A stretch of 8,632 nt of DNA from DASYSA01 sp036003885. Its GTDB lineage: Bacteria; Acidobacteriota; Blastocatellia; UBA7656. The translations under genes were made by a program, and so were the position numbers. The stretch is from the NCBI GenBank assembly GCA_036003885.1, contig DASYSA010000738.1, positions 1 to 8,632 on the forward strand, written 5' to 3'. Positions within the stretch are counted from its first letter, which is position 1. Every line of letters starts with the position of its first letter. The notes beneath the pieces were generated by a model. It saw only the letters and a list, made by a program, of their open reading frames with translations, did no database searches and was not told the DNA's origin. Positions 5,676-8,632 of this stretch are shown in pieces.

Positions 5676-7458
5676 CTGAGTGCTTCAGCTTTCCCTCGAC
5701 GAGCAAGAGAAAGTTCTGCAACATAATCCTTCTGCTTGCGGTCGCCGCAGCAGCGGCAACGTCGGAGGCCTCCGCGTCCGATTGGTCCTGCGTCGCATCG
5801 TCATCCACGTCAGCCGCCTCAGCGCTCTCATCTCCGCGTGTACCACTCTCGCGATATTCCTCGAGGAATTTGTTGACGTCCTCATCGTCCATCAATTCGG
5901 CCACATCATCAACGATCGTTTCGACAAACTCCGGTGAATCGGCCTCAAGCGCGCGGAGTTGCGATATCAGAAATGGAAGGAGTCGGGGATCTTTCATTTC
6001 CTTCTCAATCTCGATTAACTCGAGCTCCTTCTCACTCACCAATCCCGTGCCGAAGAGTGCTGCGGCAAGGCGTTCCTTTTGTTTCGTGGTTAGCAGGCTG
6101 ATGAGGGGAGTTCTTGACTCTTCTTCGTCGGCTGACCCTTTGATATCTTCTACCTTTTTTTCATCGGCGACGCTGCCGGTAGTGCCCACCGAAGACACTT
6201 CGCCACCATTCTCATCGGACTCCTTGGCGTCAGTATCCTCATCACCGCTCTCGCGCTGGCGCAGAGCCCCGGCGCTCCAGGCAAGCTCGGTCGCTCCCTC
6301 CCATCTTGTAGCAGGTTCTTCAGCACAACGAACCAGCCATTCGGCGATCTCAGGACTGTTGACGTCCGTCTGCTTCATCTCGCGGAGTTCCTTGATGCGC
6401 GACACGTAGACGGCCAGGTCAGCCGCCGAGAGCTTCTTGACTCCGTATCTTGGATAGTACACTTCGTACCCATCCTGTACCTTGCCCGTCTGTCTGTCCT
6501 CATGTCGCGTGAGAAACACTAAGAGATCGTCACCCGTCACGAATGGCTGTTTGGCGTCTTCCCCATAGGTCCAATGGTAGACGTAGACGATTGGTTTCCT
6601 GGCGTGACCCTTGAGAGTTGAGGAGATCGTGAGAGCGGTCTTCATCAATACTGAGCTTCCGTCCCGTTCAATTTTCCTGGAGTCACCGACGCGGGCGACT
6701 ACGATCAGCTCGTTGCTGTTGTAAAGCGTTCGCAGAGGCTGAGGCGCCGCAATAGAACCGCCCACAGTCACGACTTGCGGTTCCAGGCTCATCTTCACAG
6801 GAACTTGCTTCGCTTGATTCATGGCCACGCCGAGCCCGTTGATCAGTTGTCGGGAAAAGCCCTCGGCTTGAATCTCCAGCGTGTAAGAGCCCGGTTTCAA
6901 CAGCTTGAAGCTAAAGGCACCCGCATCGGACGAGGTCGTACCTCTAACATCACCGGTTACCTCATTCTTGAGTATGACGGCAGCCCCGACGATAGCAGCC
7001 TGGTTGGGATCGAGCACGGTACCCTCGACAGTTCCTGTCGAGTCAGCAGGCTCAGCCTTTTCCCCTGTCCTCTTCATGACAGAGTCGGAGTAAGCAGACA
7101 CAGGCAAGTTCGCCTGAGCCGGAGGCGCGGCTACTGCGTTGCCGCCGATACCCATAATCGCAGTGACCACCGCGGTGGCAATCGGTGAGACTCGACGTCC
7201 GCCAAGATGCACGCCTGTGTACGGTTCTGCCGTCAGAGTCGACCCATTCGCTTCGCGGACCAGCCTCACACATAGACGGCCGTTGGCTGAGGAAATGAGC
7301 GCCTGTGCCTCGTTTCTGGTCATCCTTGAAATGTTATAGACGTCTCTGCGGCACTCGCTGCAGTAACGAATTCGGTCGCTGCCAACCATCTGGTCCCAAT
7401 CGATCGAACAGGGGACCGAGATCTGAAGGCTATCCAGCATGTCGGGTCTCTTGGTCAT
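5626..7458 (-). CDS. Membrane protein: Cys-rich N-terminal domain, TM segment, carboxypeptidase-regulatory-like domain, acidic C-terminus
   Basis: Start at the second of two adjacent ATGs (7458), because GAGG lies 7 nt upstream; a GTG at 7500 keeps the frame open but has no ribosome site. Counting from 7458 (610 aa): residues 17-65 hold C17-x3-W21-x2-M24, C33-x2-C36, VYNIS (40-44) and MT (46-47), a pattern I associate with Acidobacteriota and Bacteroidota proteins and which may bind metal. Residues 90-112 are a hydrophobic segment after GRR. Residues 143-226 are a carboxypeptidase-regulatory-like beta-sandwich (GTVEGTVLDPNQAAIVGA to GSYTLEIQAEGF). Residues 243-356 form a strand-rich part (ELIVVARVGDSRKI, GDDLLVFLTRHE) of unrecognised family. 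Acidic low-complexity stretches (403-448, 539-575) flank a helical region (456-538). Likely topology is N-inside with a large exported part. Function is unknown; a role in the envelope or in protein binding fits. Whether the rest of the acidic tail is ordered is unclear. Confidence 0.82.
   Translation of the reverse strand: MTKRPDMLDSLQISVPCSIDWDQMVGSDRIRYCSECRRDVYNISRMTRNEAQALISSANGRLCVRLVREANGSTLTAEPYTGVHLGGRRVSPIATAVVTAIMGIGGNAVAAPPAQANLPVSAYSDSVMKRTGEKAEPADSTGTVEGTVLDPNQAAIVGAAVILKNEVTGDVRGTTSSDAGAFSFKLLKPGSYTLEIQAEGFSRQLINGLGVAMNQAKQVPVKMSLEPQVVTVGGSIAAPQPLRTLYNSNELIVVARVGDSRKIERDGSSVLMKTALTISSTLKGHARKPIVYVYHWTYGEDAKQPFVTGDDLLVFLTRHEDRQTGKVQDGYEVYYPRYGVKKLSAADLAVYVSRIKELREMKQTDVNSPEIAEWLVRCAEEPATRWEGATELAWSAGALRQRESGDEDTDAKESDENGGEVSSVGTTGSVADEKKVEDIKGSADEEESRTPLISLLTTKQKERLAAALFGTGLVSEKELELIEIEKEMKDPRLLPFLISQLRALEADSPEFVETIVDDVAELMDDEDVNKFLEEYRESGTRGDESAEAADVDDDATQDQSDAEASDVAAAAATASRRIMLQNFLLLVEGKLKHSANPKSDASASSPDSTN
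5674..5693 (+). terminator. Weak terminator-like hairpin after the peroxidase gene
   Basis: AGCTGA (5674-5679) and TCAGCT (5685-5690) make a perfect 6-bp stem with a 5-nt loop, followed by only three T residues. It begins at the peroxidase stop codon. A second hairpin, CCGAAG (5652-5657) with CTTCGG (5665-5670), lies just before it. Both also fall inside the 3' coding part of the opposite gene. The short T run makes intrinsic termination uncertain. Confidence 0.3.
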
Positions 7459-7465
7459 CATTCCA

Positions 7466-7469
7466 CCTC
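7466..7469 (-). promoter_or_regulatory. Ribosome binding site deciding the start of the 5626-7458 gene
   Basis: On the minus strand GAGG lies 4 nt before the ATG at 7461 and 7 nt before the ATG at 7458. The second spacing is the normal one. No such site precedes the GTG at 7500, so the shorter protein is preferred. Confidence 0.6.
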
Positions 7470-7536
7470 GATATTCCAGGCAGTACTGAGGCAGGTGCAC
7501 GGCGCCCGTCGATAGGACGTTAATCTAAACAACACC

Positions 7537-7549
7537 CGGAAACTTTCCG
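7537..7549. promoter_or_regulatory. 13-bp palindrome upstream of the membrane-protein gene
   Basis: CGGAAA-C-TTTCCG is a perfect palindrome around one central base. It lies about 80 nt before the chosen start codon and downstream of the candidate ECF promoter, where a repressor or leader hairpin could act. No known regulator box is recognised. Confidence 0.25.
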
Positions 7550-7592
7550 CGAATGTGCTTTGCAGACTTCCGAGCTGCGTTTCTCAGTCTTA

Positions 7593-7617
7593 GACGCCGC
7601 AAGCAGCGCTTTGTTCC
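7593..7617 (-). promoter_or_regulatory. Candidate ECF-sigma-type promoter
   Basis: Read on the minus strand, GGAAC (7617-7613) is followed after 16 nt by CGTC (7596-7593) and then TAA. GGAAC plus CGTC at this spacing is the usual form for ECF (extracytoplasmic function) sigma factors. It lies about 135 nt upstream of the membrane-protein gene, leaving a long leader. Control by an envelope-stress sigma factor would suit a membrane protein, but two short boxes can match by chance. Confidence 0.3.
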
Positions 7618-7622
7618 AGAAG

Positions 7623-7663
7623 CGTGCCTCACTCTCGCCTCCTCATGATGAGAAGCCGGCACG
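7623..7663. repeat. Nested inverted repeat in the gap between two minus-strand genes
   Basis: Outer arms CGTGCC (7623-7628) and GGCACG (7658-7663) are perfect. Inside them CTCCTCAT (7639-7646) pairs with ATGAGAAG (7648-7655) with one mismatch and a one-base centre. The two stems could form a branched or extended hairpin in the transcript downstream of the 140-aa gene. No T run follows on either strand, so it is not a standard intrinsic terminator. The remainder of 7470-7732 holds no open frame that I can support. Confidence 0.4.
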
Positions 7664-7732
7664 TTCGACGCGTCTGTGCTTACAGCTTATGAACAGAATT
7701 GCGGTCGGAACCTTGCAGTAAATTGATGGACA

Positions 7733-8155
7733 CTATTTTTTGAAGAGAGAGGAATCATCGACTGAGCCGAATCTGGCTTGATGCTCATTGCGGGCCTCGT
7801 CTTCGGCCCTTCGCGTATTTTCATTATCTCGTTTCCGTTGAAGCTCCCTCGCCTGTTCTGCTAACGGTGACAAGTAGTCGACCCAGTGACCGGGTCGAAA
7901 GAGCGAAACAGCAGATCCGAAACCTGTTAAGAGAACCGGCTCCAACTTGCGACGCGGCCACCGTCCGCGAACCAGGGACACGCTGACGCTGCAGTTCAAC
8001 CAGCCATCTCGGCCCGAAGGACAGCACGAGATATGGAGGAGCTTGTCTTTGAAATGATAGGCGCCGTCAGGGTCGGGCCTTAAGCTCGGCCGGTCGAAGT
8101 CGCCGCGAAACACGTGCTCCCTCATGAAATCCACGGCAAGGGATTTCACACTCAT
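7733..8155 (-). CDS. Hypothetical protein, 140 aa, charged C-terminal helix
   Basis: The frame is open from a GTG at 8299, but the first ten codons of that version (AIRSIREIRG) are the translation of a hairpin repeat element and are unlikely to be protein. I chose the ATG at 8155; its ribosome site is weak (AGG 3 nt away, or GGAAG 11 nt away), so the start is uncertain. I do not recognise the family. Residues 1-95 mix helices and strands, with HISCCPSGRDGWLNCSVSVSLVRGRWPRRKLEPVLL (41-76) suggesting a small beta-rich core with three cysteines (44, 45, 55). Residues 97-128 are highly charged and probably helical or coiled-coil (EQARELQRKRDNENTRRAEDEARNE). There is no signal peptide or membrane segment. 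It lies between the permease and the membrane-protein gene on the same strand. Function unknown. Confidence 0.55.
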   Translation of the reverse strand: MSVKSLAVDFMREHVFRGDFDRPSLRPDPDGAYHFKDKLLHISCCPSGRDGWLNCSVSVSLVRGRWPRRKLEPVLLTGFGSAVSLFRPGHWVDYLSPLAEQARELQRKRDNENTRRAEDEARNEHQARFGSVDDSSLFKK

Positions 8156-8267
8156 CGCCTGTCTGGCTTCCGCGCTTATTCCGTAACTTCCTTCGTTCAC
8201 GTGAGGTATTATGAGGGGACCAGAAGCGCGGATCAAGACTCTTGTATTTGGCAGTACGAACGGACAA

Positions 8268-8340
8268 CCACGAATTTCACGAATTGAACGAATCGCCACA
8301 AATGACTCGTGTCAATTTGTGATATTCGTGTGATTCGTGG
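8268..8340. repeat. Hairpin-forming intergenic repeat element that invades the permease 3' end
   Basis: Arms run inward from perfect 8-mers CCACGAAT (8268-8275) and ATTCGTGG (8333-8340). Further pairing blocks are CACGAAT with ATTCGTG (8278-8284, 8324-8330), CACAAAT with ATTTGTG (8297-8303, 8315-8321), and GAC with GTC (8304-8306, 8311-8313) around a TCGT loop. One 12-nt bulge (8285-8296) lies on the left side and repeats the ACGAAT word. The internal reuse of ACGAAT/ATTCGT is typical of dispersed intergenic repeats. It could end the permease transcript or protect its 3' end, though no T run follows. Confidence 0.75.
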
Positions 8341-8632
8341 CTTCGCCTTCACCCGGCGGTGCTTCGAACGGCCATCGGCGGTAACGCCATGACCAGGTAA
8401 CAAAGAAGATCACCCCCAGACCGAGACTTCCCAACCCGAATAGAATCACCTTCCAGTCTGTAGTCCCGAAGATGAAGATCCAACCGATCAGAGCAACGAT
8501 GCTGGGTATCGGATAAAACCAGATTCGAAATGGGCGCTCCATCCCGGGCAAACGTCTTCTCAGGAGCGCCACGGCAAAAATCTGCCCGATAAACTGCACC
8601 AGAATCCTGGTCGTAATCAGCGCGTCGATCAC
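8312..8632 (-). CDS. C-terminal part of an APC-family amino acid permease (5' end off window)
   Basis: The last 106 codons of a membrane transporter; the frame is open to the right edge. Three hydrophobic segments are seen at about 4-24, 41-57 and 61-80. Between the first two lies LRRRLPGMERPFRIWFYP, the Arg-rich loop and RPF-x-YP pattern common near the end of APC (amino acid-polyamine-organocation) permeases, followed by a short cytoplasmic tail after WPFEAPPGEGE. These carriers import amino acids or amines by proton or sodium symport or exchange; the substrate cannot be judged from this part. The final residues TNHTNITN and the stop codon come from the hairpin repeat at 8268-8340, so the ancestral tail probably ended differently. 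The first visible codon is GTG but is internal, not a start. Confidence 0.85.
   Translation of the reverse strand: MIDALITTRILVQFIGQIFAVALLRRRLPGMERPFRIWFYPIPSIVALIGWIFIFGTTDWKVILFGLGSLGLGVIFFVTWSWRYRRWPFEAPPGEGEATNHTNITN

Noticed and set aside
5870..6409. A Ser-rich open frame of 179 codons on the plus strand
   Set aside because: It is the complement of the acidic, Glu/Asp-rich part of the minus-strand protein and has a low-complexity Ser composition without motifs.
7462..7500. Extended N-terminus of the membrane protein from a GTG at 7500
   Set aside because: No ribosome site precedes that GTG, whereas GAGG is correctly spaced before the ATG at 7458. The extra residues add nothing recognisable to the N-terminal domain.

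Overview
The window looks like a moderately GC-rich bacterial chromosome, most likely from an Acidobacteriota member. That assignment is inference. It rests on a protein joining a Cys-rich N-terminal domain (C-x3-W-x2-M, then C-x2-C, then VYNIS-MT) to a membrane segment and a carboxypeptidase-regulatory-like domain, a style I associate with that phylum, and on the company of a Tat-exported amidase, a di-heme peroxidase and an APC permease. No rRNA, tRNA, phage, transposase or CRISPR is visible.

Layout. Positions 1-1406 (minus) carry most of a large fusion of an HMG-CoA-synthase/thiolase-fold domain with a DUF35 zinc-ribbon/OB-fold domain, cut by the left edge. Positions 1407-1692 form a divergent intergenic region dominated by a 178-bp element of 7-bp repeats with 37-bp inverted ends. 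From 1693 to 5675 the plus strand carries msrA, then a tight cluster: Tat-exported amidase, an 85-aa unknown protein and an exported di-heme cytochrome c peroxidase-family protein, with 18-bp gaps between them. The rest is on the minus strand. In order of transcription these are the C-terminus of an APC-type amino acid permease (cut by the right edge), a 140-aa unknown protein, and a 610-aa multidomain membrane protein whose 3' end overlaps the peroxidase gene tail-to-tail by 50 bp.

How it may work together. The amidase, the small protein and the peroxidase-family protein are spaced as an operon, and two of the three carry export signals, so an envelope role for the cluster is likely; its substrate is unknown. 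MsrA repairs oxidised methionine and would fit the peroxidase as oxidative-stress functions, but it lies 143 bp upstream of the amidase gene, with a promoter-like sequence in between.

The most unusual points are these: (i) the HMG-CoA-synthase-like domain has no cysteine in its first 288 residues and also appears to lack the Glu and His of the usual triad; (ii) the heptamer inverted-repeat element lies between two divergent promoters; (iii) a second hairpin element (8268-8340) supplies the stop codon and last eight residues of the permease and creates a misleading upstream start for the next gene. I did not find a convincing new defence or mobile system.
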